Below are positions 35,245-44,481 of a stretch of 64,000 bases of DNA, one piece after another. The position numbers were made by a program, and so were the translations under genes. The stretch comes from Anaerolineaceae bacterium (GTDB taxonomy: Bacteria > Chloroflexota > Anaerolineae > Aggregatilineales > Phototrophicaceae), in the NCBI GenBank assembly GCA_026708325.1, contig JAPOVC010000024.1, positions 108,929 to 172,928 on the forward strand, given 5' to 3'. Within the stretch, counting starts at the first letter, position 1, and each line of letters opens with the position of its first letter. The notes under the pieces are model-generated. The model had not been told where the DNA came from, ran no database searches, and saw only the letters and a program-made list of their open reading frames with translations.

Positions 35245-36714
35245 ATGAAAGCCATCATGGTGATGTTTGACACGCTCAACCGGCACATGCTGCCGCCCTA
35301 CGGCTGCGACTGGACGCACGCGCCCAACTTCGCCCGTCTGGCGCAGCGCTCGGTGACCTTCGACCGCTCCTGCGTGGGCAGCATGCCCTGCATGCCGGCG
35401 CGGCGGGAACTGCACACCGGGCGCTACAATTTTCTGCATCGCAGCTGGGGGCCGCTGGAGCCCTTCGACGACTCGATGCCGGAGTTGCTGAAGGACAAGG
35501 GCGTGTACACGCACCTGGTCACCGACCACTACCATTATTTCGAAGATGGCGGCGCAACCTATCACCAGCGTTACAACAGCTGGCAGTTCGCGCGCGGCCA
35601 GGAGGGCGACCCCTGGATGGGTCAGGTGGCCGAGCCGGACATTCCCGAAACGATGCCCAATACGCGCGTGTATCGCCCGATGTGGCGCCAGGACTGGGTC
35701 AACCGGGGCTTCATGAAGGAGGAAGACCGGCAACCACAGGCGAAGACCTTCGCCATGGCCGGGGACTTCCTGCGACGCAACCACCAGGACGACAACTGGT
35801 TCCTGCAAATCGAGACCTTTGACCCGCACGAGCCTTTCTTCACCCAGGAGCATTACAAGGCGCTTTATCCGCATCGCTACGAGGGACCGCACTTCGACTG
35901 GCCGGACTACGGTGTGGTGCAGGAGTCACCGGAAGAGGTGCATCACCTGCGCATGGAGTACGCGGCGCTGCTGAGCATGTGCGACCACTACATGGGAAAG
36001 ATCATCGACCTGATGGATGAACTGGACCTGTGGCAGGACACGATGTTGATCGTGAACACCGACCACGGTTTCATGCTCGGTGAGCACGACTGGTGGGGCA
36101 AAATGGTGATGCCCTTTTACGAGGAAGTGGCGCATACGCCGCTCTTCATTTGGGACCCGCGCTGCGCGCGCAAGGGCGAACGCAATGCGGCGCTGGTGCA
36201 GACCATCGACCTGCCAGCCACCCTGCTGGAATACTTCGGCGTGGAATTGCCGGCGGCCATGCAGGGTCGACCGCTGCGCGACACCCTGGCGACGGACGCG
36301 CCGGTGCACGAGGCCGTGATGTTCGGCCTGCACGGCGCGCACGTGAACCTTACGGACGGACGTTACGTCTACATGCGGGGGCCGGCGAGTGAAGACAACG
36401 CCCCCCTGTACAACTACACCCTGATGCCAACGCACATGCGCGAACGCTTTCCACCCTCCGAGTTGCAGGATACTGCCCTGGCGCCGGCCTTTGAATTTAG
36501 CAAGGGCTGTGCACTGCTGAAGATTCCTTCGCAGCCGAAGCACATGTCTGAACCACACGGCTTCGCGACGACGCTCTGGGACGTGGAGGCGGACCCGCTG
36601 CAGACGCAGCCGTTGCAGGACGCGGCGCTGGAGGCGCGTCTGGCAGACCAGATGCGCGCGTTGATGGAGGAAAACGAAGCGCCGGCCGAGCAATACGAAC
36701 GCCTGGGATTGTAG
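35245..36714 (+). CDS. Cys-type sulfatase
   Basis: A 489-residue sulfatase of the alkaline-phosphatase superfamily. The maturation motif C49-M-P-A-R53 matches C-x-P-x-R, so C49 should be converted to formylglycine. Metal-site elements are at the N-terminus (MFDTLNRHMLPPYG) and in NTDHGFMLGEHDWWGKM. No signal peptide is visible, so it probably acts in the cytosol on imported sulfated oligosaccharides or small sulfate esters. It begins a carbohydrate gene region with the DUF2961 gene and a sugar transporter. ATG 35245 follows GAAGGAGACCTCC. Confidence 0.9.
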   Translation: MKAIMVMFDTLNRHMLPPYGCDWTHAPNFARLAQRSVTFDRSCVGSMPCMPARRELHTGRYNFLHRSWGPLEPFDDSMPELLKDKGVYTHLVTDHYHYFEDGGATYHQRYNSWQFARGQEGDPWMGQVAEPDIPETMPNTRVYRPMWRQDWVNRGFMKEEDRQPQAKTFAMAGDFLRRNHQDDNWFLQIETFDPHEPFFTQEHYKALYPHRYEGPHFDWPDYGVVQESPEEVHHLRMEYAALLSMCDHYMGKIIDLMDELDLWQDTMLIVNTDHGFMLGEHDWWGKMVMPFYEEVAHTPLFIWDPRCARKGERNAALVQTIDLPATLLEYFGVELPAAMQGRPLRDTLATDAPVHEAVMFGLHGAHVNLTDGRYVYMRGPASEDNAPLYNYTLMPTHMRERFPPSELQDTALAPAFEFSKGCALLKIPSQPKHMSEPHGFATTLWDVEADPLQTQPLQDAALEARLADQMRALMEENEAPAEQYERLGL

Positions 36715-36821
36715 CAGGGACTCTTCCCTGCAGGGCGGTAACCCCTGCACTGGATGAAGCCCACTGTATTTCCTGAAAATGTCATGCTGGCAAAACAGGA
36801 CATTGCAAAGGAGAAGAAGAG

Positions 36822-37946
36822 ATGAACGTCTGGCAGCCAAACAGCCCGCTGGCGGGTTTGCCCTTTGTCAAACGCAACGCGCGCTCGAAGCGTGAGTCAA
36901 GCTGGGACCGGACGGGCGCCAACCGCGACTTTCGCGTGGTGGAGCCGGGCGCGACGCAGGTGCTGGCCGAGATCGAGGGCGCGGGCTGCATCCGTCACAT
37001 CTGGATGACGACCCGCTGTTATGCGCCGCAGTACCTGCGCAAGCTGGTGCTGGAAATGTACTGGGACGGCGAGGAGAACCCCAGCGTGCGCGTGCCTTAC
37101 GGCGATTTCTTCGGCGTGGGCCACGCGACCTGCCGGCACTTCGTTTCGCTGCCGCTGAACATGGTCTTCGGCCAGCGCCGCGGCCCCAAGGGGCCCTTTT
37201 CGGCGTCCAACAACTGCTATTTTCCGATGCCCTTCGGCAGTTCGGCGCGCATTCAGTTGATCAACGAAAGCGAAGAGCCAATCGCCAACCTCTTCTACTA
37301 CATCGACTACGAACTCTATACGGCGGACGCGCCGGAGGACCTGGGGCGCTTTCACGCCTGCTGGAATCTCGAGAATCCGGCGCAGGCCCTGCCGCAGGAG
37401 CAGCCCTACGAGGACCCGGCGCCCTGGGACCTGGGCGGGGTGAACCTGACGGGCGCGGACAACTACGTGATTCTGGACGCACGTGGCGCCGGACAGTACG
37501 TCGGTTGCGTGCTGAACATCGACAATTTCGACGCCTCCAACCAGGTGTACACCTGGCCGGGCGAGGGCGACGACATGATCTTCATCGACGGCGAGCCCTG
37601 GCCGCCCTCGCTGCACGGCACGGGCACGGAAGACTACTTTGGCTGCTCATGGGGCTTCCCCAGCGGCGAGTACGACGGGCCCTATCACGGCATCTCGCTG
37701 GGCAGCGACGTGCAGGAGCACTTCGGCAAGTGGAGCCTTTACCGCTGGCACATTGAAGACCCTGTGCGCTTCACGGAGTCGATTCGTGTGACCATCGAGC
37801 ACGGCCACGCCAACGACCAGGGCAACATCTATTCCAGCGTGGCCTACTGGTATCAGCTTGAGCCGCACCGGGCGCTGCCGGCGCTGCCGCCCGTGGAGCA
37901 GAGACTGACGCGGCGCTGGCCGGAACATGGTCTGTGGGACAGGTAG
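36822..37946 (+). CDS. DUF2961 protein, GH172-like glycoside hydrolase
   Basis: A 374-residue DUF2961 protein. Characterised members (family GH172) include a difructose-anhydride-forming fructotransferase and alpha-D-arabinofuranosidases. Landmarks are RHIWMTTR, VRVPYGDFFGVGH and the HGTGTEDYFGCSWGFP block. No signal peptide. ATG 36822 follows AAGGAG. It lies between a sulfatase and a sugar ABC transporter, so a role in trimming an imported glycan is likely. Exact activity unknown. Confidence 0.85.
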   Translation: MNVWQPNSPLAGLPFVKRNARSKRESSWDRTGANRDFRVVEPGATQVLAEIEGAGCIRHIWMTTRCYAPQYLRKLVLEMYWDGEENPSVRVPYGDFFGVGHATCRHFVSLPLNMVFGQRRGPKGPFSASNNCYFPMPFGSSARIQLINESEEPIANLFYYIDYELYTADAPEDLGRFHACWNLENPAQALPQEQPYEDPAPWDLGGVNLTGADNYVILDARGAGQYVGCVLNIDNFDASNQVYTWPGEGDDMIFIDGEPWPPSLHGTGTEDYFGCSWGFPSGEYDGPYHGISLGSDVQEHFGKWSLYRWHIEDPVRFTESIRVTIEHGHANDQGNIYSSVAYWYQLEPHRALPALPPVEQRLTRRWPEHGLWDR

Positions 37947-38034
37947 GACAGTTGTTTGGCATCGTTGACCGGACTTGCTAGATTCGCCGTGTCTATCCCA
38001 GGTCTGAGGGATATTGTTCAGGAGGAAGAGGGTA

Positions 38035-39357
38035 ATGAAAAAGTTAATGCTGTTGTTGATTGCGTTACTGGTACTGGTGACCGGGCCGGCGGCACTGGCC
38101 CAGGAGGAAGGAGTCACGCTGCGCGTGCTGGTCGAGGGCGGCGGCATCTCGCTGCAACTGGCGGCGGCACAACTTTTTGAGGAGCAGACGGGACATACGG
38201 TCGAATTCGTCGAGGTTCCCTATCCCAGTGTGTTTGAGGACCTGGCGGCCGAGATGGCGACCGGCGGCAGCGCCTATGACGTGGCCACCATCGACGTGGT
38301 CTGGATCCCCGCCTTCGCAGATTTTGCCGAATCGCTGGACGCGTTGATCACGGATGAGGTGGCGGCCGACATCTTCCCGGCGCTGCTGGCGGACGGGCTG
38401 TGGAACGGCAGCTACGTCGGTATGCCGACCTGGGCCAACGCCGAGGTGGTCTATTACCGCAAGGACCTCTGGGAAGACCCGGACGAGCAGGCCGCCTTCA
38501 TGGCCGAGTATGGCTATGAACTCGCGCCGCCGACCACCTGGCAGGAATTCACCGACATGGCCGTCTTCTTCACGCGCGATACGGACGGTGACGGCGCGAT
38601 CGACCTCTACGGCACTGACGTGAAGGGCGCCCCGCCCGGCGCGGACGTGGAGTGGATGGTGCACGTGCTGCAGGCCGGCTCACCGGGCGTGGTGCTGGGC
38701 GCCGATGGCTCGATCATCGTCGACAACGACGCGCACCTGGCGGGCCTGGAGTACTACGTCAGCCACCACTGCGACATGGGCCTCACCCCGCCCAACCCGC
38801 TGGAGATTGGCTGGGCCGAAGGCGAGAGCCTTTTCTTCCAGGGCGTAACGGCCATGACCCGTTTCTGGGGTCATGCCTACCGCCTGCACCAGTTTGACCT
38901 GTCTGGCGGTCTGGTGGGGGCTCCCTATCTTGGCCCGGATGCGGTGGCCAACGTGGGCGTCGCGCCAATGATCGCGGGCGAGGCCGGAATCGGTTCCATC
39001 CCCGGCCCCTGGTTCAACATCGTGCCGAAGACTTCGGAAAACAAGGAAGCGGCCATGGCCTTTGTGCAGTTCATGTACGACCAGAACGTGCTGGGCGTAC
39101 AGGAACCGCTGGGCCTCTCCGCGCGCATCTCGGCCTTTGAGCAGTTCGCCGGGGAAGAAAACTACGAGAGTCTGTCGGCGCTGATCGCCACGCTCAATGG
39201 TCCGCAGACGATCGGCCGGCCGCTGGTGGCCAACTGGCAGCAGGTGAGCGACGAGGTGGTCGTGCCGATGGTGCAGGACGCGCTCAGTTGCGAGGTCGCG
39301 CCGGCGGATGCCCTGGCCTGGGCCCGCGGCGAGCTGGAGGCGATGGGCTTCATGTAG
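38035..39357 (+). CDS. Sugar ABC transporter substrate-binding protein
   Basis: A 440-residue family 1 solute-binding protein. ATG 38035 follows GGAGGAAGAGGG. The signal peptide is Sec type (KKLMLLLIALLVLV, cleavage near ALA at about residues 21-23), unlike the Tat signals of the array at the left end; again there is no lipobox cysteine. It resembles trehalose/maltose-type receptors (YDVATIDVVWIPAFA, VGMPTWANAEVVYYRKDLW). The two permeases follow after 214 bases containing two R1 hairpins. Confidence 0.92.
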   Translation: MKKLMLLLIALLVLVTGPAALAQEEGVTLRVLVEGGGISLQLAAAQLFEEQTGHTVEFVEVPYPSVFEDLAAEMATGGSAYDVATIDVVWIPAFADFAESLDALITDEVAADIFPALLADGLWNGSYVGMPTWANAEVVYYRKDLWEDPDEQAAFMAEYGYELAPPTTWQEFTDMAVFFTRDTDGDGAIDLYGTDVKGAPPGADVEWMVHVLQAGSPGVVLGADGSIIVDNDAHLAGLEYYVSHHCDMGLTPPNPLEIGWAEGESLFFQGVTAMTRFWGHAYRLHQFDLSGGLVGAPYLGPDAVANVGVAPMIAGEAGIGSIPGPWFNIVPKTSENKEAAMAFVQFMYDQNVLGVQEPLGLSARISAFEQFAGEENYESLSALIATLNGPQTIGRPLVANWQQVSDEVVVPMVQDALSCEVAPADALAWARGELEAMGFM

Positions 39358-39396
39358 GGGTCTGAATCTGGCAATGAGGGGTTCTCCTTCTTGTTT

Positions 39397-39433
39397 CCCC
39401 CCTCTCCCTGAGGGAGAGGGGGTCAGGGGGTGA
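39397..39433. repeat. R1 palindrome downstream of the binding-protein gene
   Basis: CCCCCTCTCCC (39398-39408) and GGGAGAGGGGG (39412-39422), loop TGA. It lies between binding protein and permease genes and could attenuate transcription or protect the 3' end of the upstream message. Confidence 0.8.
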
Positions 39434-39491
39434 GAGAGTGAATGCACCCGGCCTGGTTTTCCGAATGTTGGGAGTAACGTAAACCTGAAAC

Positions 39492-39533
39492 GGCCCTCAC
39501 CCTAAATCCCTCTCCCTCAGGGAGAGGGACTTT
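39492..39533. repeat. R1 palindrome, TAAATCCC subtype
   Basis: CCCTCTCCC (39508-39516) and GGGAGAGGG (39520-39528), then ACTTTG. Identical over 42 bases, in inverted orientation, to 35169-35210. Confidence 0.85.
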
Positions 39534-39571
39534 GTATCCTGTCAGCGGTTGGACTTTTCAACCCGGACAGG

Positions 39572-40483
39572 GTGAGCAAACGTCTAATGTCCAGATCTGA
39601 TCGCCGATACGTATTGCTGCTGCTGGCGCCGGCGGCTGTCTTCCTGCTGGTCTTCGTCGCCTGGCCGCTGCTGAACCTCTTTCGCGACAGCCTGTATGAG
39701 GTTGCGCTGCTAAAACCGGGCGAGCGCGCCTTTGTCGGGCTGGACAACTTTCAGCGGGCGCTGACCTCGTCGCGCGTGGGCGGCGCGGCCCTGCGCACCC
39801 TGGGCTACACCGCTATCGCGCTGTCCGCCGAATTCACCCTGGGCTTCGTCGCGGCGCTGCTCTTCAACAGCCTGGGGCGGCGCTCGGAACTGCTGCGCAC
39901 GATCTTTCTCTTTCCGCTCATGATTCCGCCGATCGTGGCGGGCCTGCTCTGGCGCTTCCTGCTGATCGACAACTTCGGCATCGTCAACCACATCCTGCAG
40001 CAACTGGGTCTGCTGGCGTCGACCAGCGACGTCGCCTGGCTGGGCGACCGGGACATCGTCCTGTTTTCGGTGGCGCTGCCGGACATTTGGCTGACGACCT
40101 CCTTCGTGACCCTGGTGCTCTTCACCGGCCTGCAAAACATACCGGTCTCGCTGCTGGAAGCGGCGCGCATCGATGGCGCGGACGCGCTGCAACTGTTTCG
40201 CCATGTCACGCTGCCGCTGCTGCGACCGGTGATCGCCGTAGTACTGATCATTCGCGGCATCGACGCCGCGCGCGCTTTCGACATCATCTGGGTGCAGACC
40301 GAGGGCGGGCCGCGCTTCGCCTCCGAAGTGCTCAGCATGCACATCTACCGCACGATGATCCGTTACGGCGACCTGGGCTTTGCCTCGGCCATTGCCACGC
40401 TCTTTCTGCTGGCCTTGCTGGCATTGAGCCTGCTGGCCTTTTTCGTCATCTGGCGGCCGGACGCGGCGCGGGGCAGTGCATGA
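39572..40483 (+). CDS. Sugar ABC transporter permease, MalF/UgpA type
   Basis: A CUT1 permease of about 303 residues with six membrane segments, the first at LLLLAPAAVFLLVFVAW, and an EAA loop EAARIDGADALQLFRH. The start is uncertain: GTG 39572, or ATG 39587, which has AGGGTGAG about 10 bases upstream. Its stop overlaps the next permease start as ATGA. No ATPase gene accompanies it. Confidence 0.92.
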   Translation: MSKRLMSRSDRRYVLLLLAPAAVFLLVFVAWPLLNLFRDSLYEVALLKPGERAFVGLDNFQRALTSSRVGGAALRTLGYTAIALSAEFTLGFVAALLFNSLGRRSELLRTIFLFPLMIPPIVAGLLWRFLLIDNFGIVNHILQQLGLLASTSDVAWLGDRDIVLFSVALPDIWLTTSFVTLVLFTGLQNIPVSLLEAARIDGADALQLFRHVTLPLLRPVIAVVLIIRGIDAARAFDIIWVQTEGGPRFASEVLSMHIYRTMIRYGDLGFASAIATLFLLALLALSLLAFFVIWRPDAARGSA

Positions 40484-41313
40484 GTCGGCGCGCGCCGGGT
40501 CCCGGCCGTTTGCTGGTGTACGCCCTGGTGGCCTTCGTCATGCTGGTCTACATCAGCCCCTACGCCTACATGATGCTGACGTCCCTCAAGCCGCCGGAAG
40601 ACGCCCTGGCGATCCCGCCGCACATCCTGCCGCGGCAACTCAGCCTGGACAGCTACACTCGCTTCACCAGCGACGCCGAGGTGCCGCGTTCCTTCCTCAA
40701 CAGCTTCATCATCGCACTGATGAGCACGACGCTGGCTGTGGCGCTGGCCCTGCCGGCCGCCTGGGCGATATCGCGCTATGGCAGCTGGCCGGCGCGCGTC
40801 TTTCTGCTGGTGACGCTGGTCACGCGGATGATTCCCTACATTGCGATCGCGATCCCCTTTTTCGCCTTGATGCGCAGCTTCCGCCTGACGGACACCTGGC
40901 TGGCGGTGGCGCTTGCGCACGTGACCATCAGCCTGCCGCTGGCGATCTGGCTGCTGGCCGGCTTTCTGGAGGCGATCCCGTCCGAACTTGAGGACGCGGC
41001 GCGGGTCGATGGTTGTTCGCGCCTGGCGGCGCTGCTGCGGGTTGTGGTGCCGGTGGCGGCGGGCGGCATCGTCGTGACGGCCATCTTCTGTTTTCTGGCC
41101 TCGTGGAACGAGTTTCTCTATGCGCTGCTGCTGACCAGCGTGGAAGCGAAGACGGCGCCAATCGTGATCGCCGGTTTCAAATCGCAATACAGCCTGAACT
41201 GGGGCTCGATGACGGCGGTGGGCACCCTCTACTCACTACCGGTGATCGTCTTCTCGCTCTTCATGCAGCGCCGCATCGTGGCCGGCATGACGATGGGAGC
41301 GGTGAAGGGTTAG
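40480..41313 (+). CDS. Sugar ABC transporter permease, MalG type
   Basis: A 277-residue CUT1 permease. ATG 40480 overlaps the upstream stop by four bases; the longer open frame before it is a shadow of the first permease. The EAA loop is LEDAARVDGCSRLAAL and the end is RRIVAGMTMGAVKG, typical of MalG proteins. It completes the transporter with the binding protein at 38035. Confidence 0.93.
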   Translation: MSRRAPGPGRLLVYALVAFVMLVYISPYAYMMLTSLKPPEDALAIPPHILPRQLSLDSYTRFTSDAEVPRSFLNSFIIALMSTTLAVALALPAAWAISRYGSWPARVFLLVTLVTRMIPYIAIAIPFFALMRSFRLTDTWLAVALAHVTISLPLAIWLLAGFLEAIPSELEDAARVDGCSRLAALLRVVVPVAAGGIVVTAIFCFLASWNEFLYALLLTSVEAKTAPIVIAGFKSQYSLNWGSMTAVGTLYSLPVIVFSLFMQRRIVAGMTMGAVKG

Positions 41314-41348
41314 GGCCGGTCAGTCCGGCGCGATGGGCCGCCGACACG

Positions 41349-42356
41349 TCAGTCGAAGGCGAAGTTGCGAATCAATTCGATCTCGGCCTCATCGTAAGGC
41401 CGCCCGTCAGGGTGGAAGACGTCGTGCTGCCAGCGACCCAGGGGAACGCCGTTGCGCTCCGGTCGCCAGTCGAGGTAGGTCTGGGTGCGCCCGGCGACGA
41501 GCCCCCACTGGTACCAGCCGATCTGCTCGCGCGCGAAGACCGGCAACGTGGCCTCTACGGTCTGACCGAAGGGACGGTGCAGCCACTCGGTGCAGATCAC
41601 GGGCCGGCAGTATGACTTGCACTGCGCAATCGCCACCGTGAGGGTCTGTAGATCGTAGCAGTGAAAGGACACGACGTCCGAACTGGTGAAGAGCACCTGC
41701 GACATGGGGTCCTGGTAACCGGCCTCGCGGTTGCCGCGCCATACGGAGATCGTCAGGGGCTGTTGCGGGCTTTCCATGCGCGCCCAGGCGAAGGTCGCCT
41801 CCACCAGCGGTGTGCTGCGCTCGCCCAGGTCACTGTTGCCCGGCTCGTTGTAGAGGTCCCAAAGCAGCACGCGCTCGTCCTTGCCGAAGGCGCCGACGAT
41901 GGCGCGGGCGTAGGCTTCCAGCTGCGGCCAGACGGCCCGGTCTTCCACCAGCTTCAGGCCGGGACTGGGGGTCCAGCCGCTGTTGTGAATGCCGGGCCTC
42001 GGGTCGTCCTGGATTCCCAGGTAGGGTTCGCGGCCGGCGAAGGCGCAGTCATCGAAAAGGATGAAGGCCGCCGTGATGCCGTGGCCCGCGGCGATCGACA
42101 GGAAGCGATCGATACGCTCAATCAGACCGTCGGGATCGTCGCGCCAGACGATGTATTGCAGGAAGACGCGCAGGCTGTTGTAACCGGTGGCCGCCGCCCA
42201 GCCCAGTTCCTCGTCGATCGTGTCGGGGTCGAATGTCTGTGCCTGCCACATGTCGGTGGAGTTGACCGCCGTGCGTGGCTGATAGTTGCAGCCGACGATG
42301 GGGCTGATGCCCCTGTACCAGTCGCTGGCCTTCTGCGGGCTCCAGATCTCGCTCAT
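41349..42356 (-). CDS. GH5-like (clan A) TIM-barrel glycoside hydrolase
   Basis: A 335-residue cytosolic TIM-barrel hydrolase without a signal peptide. The acid/base glutamate is in DLYNEPGNSD and the nucleophile candidate in ICTEWLHRP, the arrangement of retaining clan A enzymes. Similar proteins are often annotated as beta-xylanases or cellulase-family enzymes, but specificity cannot be read from sequence. It is the last gene of a five-gene minus-strand set (binding protein, two permeases, DUF4380, this gene), so it probably cleaves the imported oligosaccharide. Confidence 0.85.
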   Translation of the reverse strand: MSEIWSPQKASDWYRGISPIVGCNYQPRTAVNSTDMWQAQTFDPDTIDEELGWAAATGYNSLRVFLQYIVWRDDPDGLIERIDRFLSIAAGHGITAAFILFDDCAFAGREPYLGIQDDPRPGIHNSGWTPSPGLKLVEDRAVWPQLEAYARAIVGAFGKDERVLLWDLYNEPGNSDLGERSTPLVEATFAWARMESPQQPLTISVWRGNREAGYQDPMSQVLFTSSDVVSFHCYDLQTLTVAIAQCKSYCRPVICTEWLHRPFGQTVEATLPVFAREQIGWYQWGLVAGRTQTYLDWRPERNGVPLGRWQHDVFHPDGRPYDEAEIELIRNFAFD

Positions 42357-42357
42357 G

Positions 42358-43611
42358 TCATCCTTCCGTAGTGGGTAGCTTGCAGCGCTCCAGTTCGAGC
42401 GTTTCGCCGTTCGCGCAACGCAATTGCAGACGCAGCGACCGCGCGCCGTCCGGCGCTGAAGTCAGCACGTCGATGAGCAGCGGCGCCAGCGGACTGACGG
42501 CGCCCAGTTCCTGCGTTGACAGGGTCGCGCCGTCGCCGTCGAGCCAGGCCAGTTCGGCAGGGGCCTCATGGAAGACGCCGAACACGCCGGTCAGACGCAG
42601 CGCTTTTCCCTCTCCCTGCGCGGAGAGTCGCTGATGCACGCAACCGGCGTCGACCACCGCCAGCACGGGGCCGGGACAGCGCGCCGCCGACCAGGTGATG
42701 GGCAGCGTCGTCCTTTCGCCCGGCTGCAGCGTGCGCAGGGGCCCCAGCACCTCGGCCTCAAGGATGTGACCGGGCGAATCGATGGGGACGGGCGTGGGCA
42801 CGCCGGGCATCTCGGTCCAGCACTCGACCGTGGCGCCGCCGTCCGGGTACTCCGCGTCCGGCTCATGCGGGAACTGCATGCAAAGCACGTGCTCCGCGCG
42901 CTGGTCGGCGAAGGCCAGCCAGCCGCCGGGACTGCGCAGGCCGATCTTGCCGACGATGCCCTGGTAGTTGAGCGCGAAGAGGCCGGGCCGGAAGTCGGGT
43001 TGCAACTGGCTGTTTTCCTCGCCGAAGAGGACATGCCAGGGGCGCTCTTCGTCCGGGTCGATCGGCACGTAGAGCCAGCCGTCGTTGCCGCAAGCCTCGC
43101 AGTCCAGCTGGGCGATGTCCCAGATGGACCAGCGGATCTCGCGCTGCGAGACGTTTTCGAAGGCCAGGTCGAGTTGCAAACGCGAACTGCCCGCAGTCAG
43201 GCCCAGCCTACGTTCGATATGCAGGCCCGTGCGCGCGTCGGCAGCGCTGCGCATGGTGACGTTAGCGCTACCATTCGCCTCTTCATTGCTCGCTTGGTAG
43301 GGGCCGCTGTCGAGCACGTTGTCGGGCGGGCCGGGCCACTGGCCGGCGCCGTCCCAGCCCTGGGGCGCTGGCCAGGTCTTGTCGCCGCCGTAGTTTTTCC
43401 AGCTGAGCAGGCTGCCGTCGCCCTGGTGCTCTTCCGGAGTGAAGCGTTGGCCGTCCAGAGCGCGGTTGCTGAATAGAAAGGGATGCCCGCCCAGGGCAAA
43501 CTGCAGCAGACGTCCGCCGATTTCCGGCACCAGATGGGCCGTGATCAGGCCGTTGTCGAGGCGCAGGGCGTCCCAGCCCTGAAAGGCGACCGGCGTGAGC
43601 CGCGCAGCCAT
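42358..43611 (-). CDS. DUF4380-type carbohydrate-associated protein
   Basis: A 417-residue beta-rich protein. I place the start at ATG 43611; the open frame continues upstream but there it is a shadow of the permease gene, which ends at 43617. The motif VPEIGGRLLQFALGGHPFLFSN near the N-terminus and the beta-sandwich pattern (aldose-epimerase-like) fit DUF4380. It abuts the hydrolase gene (stop and next start one base apart). Probably acts on or binds a sugar; biochemical role unknown. Confidence 0.82.
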   Translation of the reverse strand: MAARLTPVAFQGWDALRLDNGLITAHLVPEIGGRLLQFALGGHPFLFSNRALDGQRFTPEEHQGDGSLLSWKNYGGDKTWPAPQGWDGAGQWPGPPDNVLDSGPYQASNEEANGSANVTMRSAADARTGLHIERRLGLTAGSSRLQLDLAFENVSQREIRWSIWDIAQLDCEACGNDGWLYVPIDPDEERPWHVLFGEENSQLQPDFRPGLFALNYQGIVGKIGLRSPGGWLAFADQRAEHVLCMQFPHEPDAEYPDGGATVECWTEMPGVPTPVPIDSPGHILEAEVLGPLRTLQPGERTTLPITWSAARCPGPVLAVVDAGCVHQRLSAQGEGKALRLTGVFGVFHEAPAELAWLDGDGATLSTQELGAVSPLAPLLIDVLTSAPDGARSLRLQLRCANGETLELERCKLPTTEG

Positions 43612-43616
43612 GGCGC

Positions 43617-44480
43617 TCAGCCGCGCAGGCCGGTGGTGGAGATGCCGCGCACGAAATAGCGCTGCAGCATCAGAAAGAAGATCACCGCCGGTATCGTGGC
43701 TGCGGCCGCCGAGGCCATGATGACGCCGAAGCGCATCGAAAGCCCGCGGCCGACGAAGATCGCCAGGCCGACCGGCACGGTGCGCGTTGCGTCCGTGTTG
43801 CTGATGACGAGGGGCCAGAAAAAGTCGTTCCAGCTGCGCACGAAGGTGAAGATGGCCACGGTGGCGATGGCCGGCCCGGAAAGCGGGATGAAGATGCGCC
43901 AAAGCAGGCCCAGGCGGCTGCAGCCGTCCAGGCGCCCGGCTTCTTCCAGTTCGACCGGGATGGTCAGGAAGAACTGGGTCATCAGGAAGACGCCAAAGGC
44001 ATTGGCCGCCGGCGGCACGGCGATGCTGAAATAGGTGTTGGCCAGCTTGAAATTGACCATGCCGAGGAAGAGCGGCACCAGCAGAATCTCGCCCGGCAGC
44101 AGAAAGGTCGACAGGATGATGAGCAGCACGATCCTGCGGCCGCGGAAGCGCATGCGCGCCAGCGGATAGCCCGCCAGGACGTTGGTGACGAGGGTCAGCG
44201 TGGTAGTTATGACCGCCACGATGAGACTGTTGCGGAACCAGGCCAACATGGGGAAGGAATCGAAGAGCCGCGTGTAAAACTCGAGCGTCGGCTGCTCGGG
44301 CCACCAGGTGGGCGGATAGCGAAAGACCTCGGTATCCGGCTTGATGGAGGTGACGAACATCCAGATGAAGGGCGCGCCCCAGACGATGGCGACGAAGATC
44401 AGGATGGCGTAGAGCACAAGGCGCCCCCGGTTGAGGGAGCCGTCGCGGAATAGGCTGTCGTTGCGCCAGGACTGGCTCAT
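43617..44480 (-). CDS. Sugar ABC transporter permease, MalG type
   Basis: A 287-residue CUT1 permease. First membrane segment near residues 20-42, EAA loop LEEAGRLDGCSRLGLL, ending RYFVRGISTTGLRG. It follows the partner permease by one base and precedes the DUF4380 gene by five. ATG 44480 is near the end of the upstream gene. Confidence 0.93.
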   Translation of the reverse strand: MSQSWRNDSLFRDGSLNRGRLVLYAILIFVAIVWGAPFIWMFVTSIKPDTEVFRYPPTWWPEQPTLEFYTRLFDSFPMLAWFRNSLIVAVITTTLTLVTNVLAGYPLARMRFRGRRIVLLIILSTFLLPGEILLVPLFLGMVNFKLANTYFSIAVPPAANAFGVFLMTQFFLTIPVELEEAGRLDGCSRLGLLWRIFIPLSGPAIATVAIFTFVRSWNDFFWPLVISNTDATRTVPVGLAIFVGRGLSMRFGVIMASAAAATIPAVIFFLMLQRYFVRGISTTGLRG

Positions 44481-44481
44481 G

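Noticed and set aside
37965..37984. A promoter (TTGACC with TAGATT) before the binding-protein gene at 38035
   Set aside because: The spacer is only 8 bp, so the two hexamers cannot work together.
40087..40479. An upstream extension of the MalG-type permease frame at 40480
   Set aside because: It overlaps the MalF-type permease in a different frame; the ATGA overlap at 40480 gives the start.
43612..44304. A 231-codon upstream extension of the DUF4380 frame
   Set aside because: It lies inside the MalG-type permease gene in another frame and its translation is low-complexity; the real start is at 43611.
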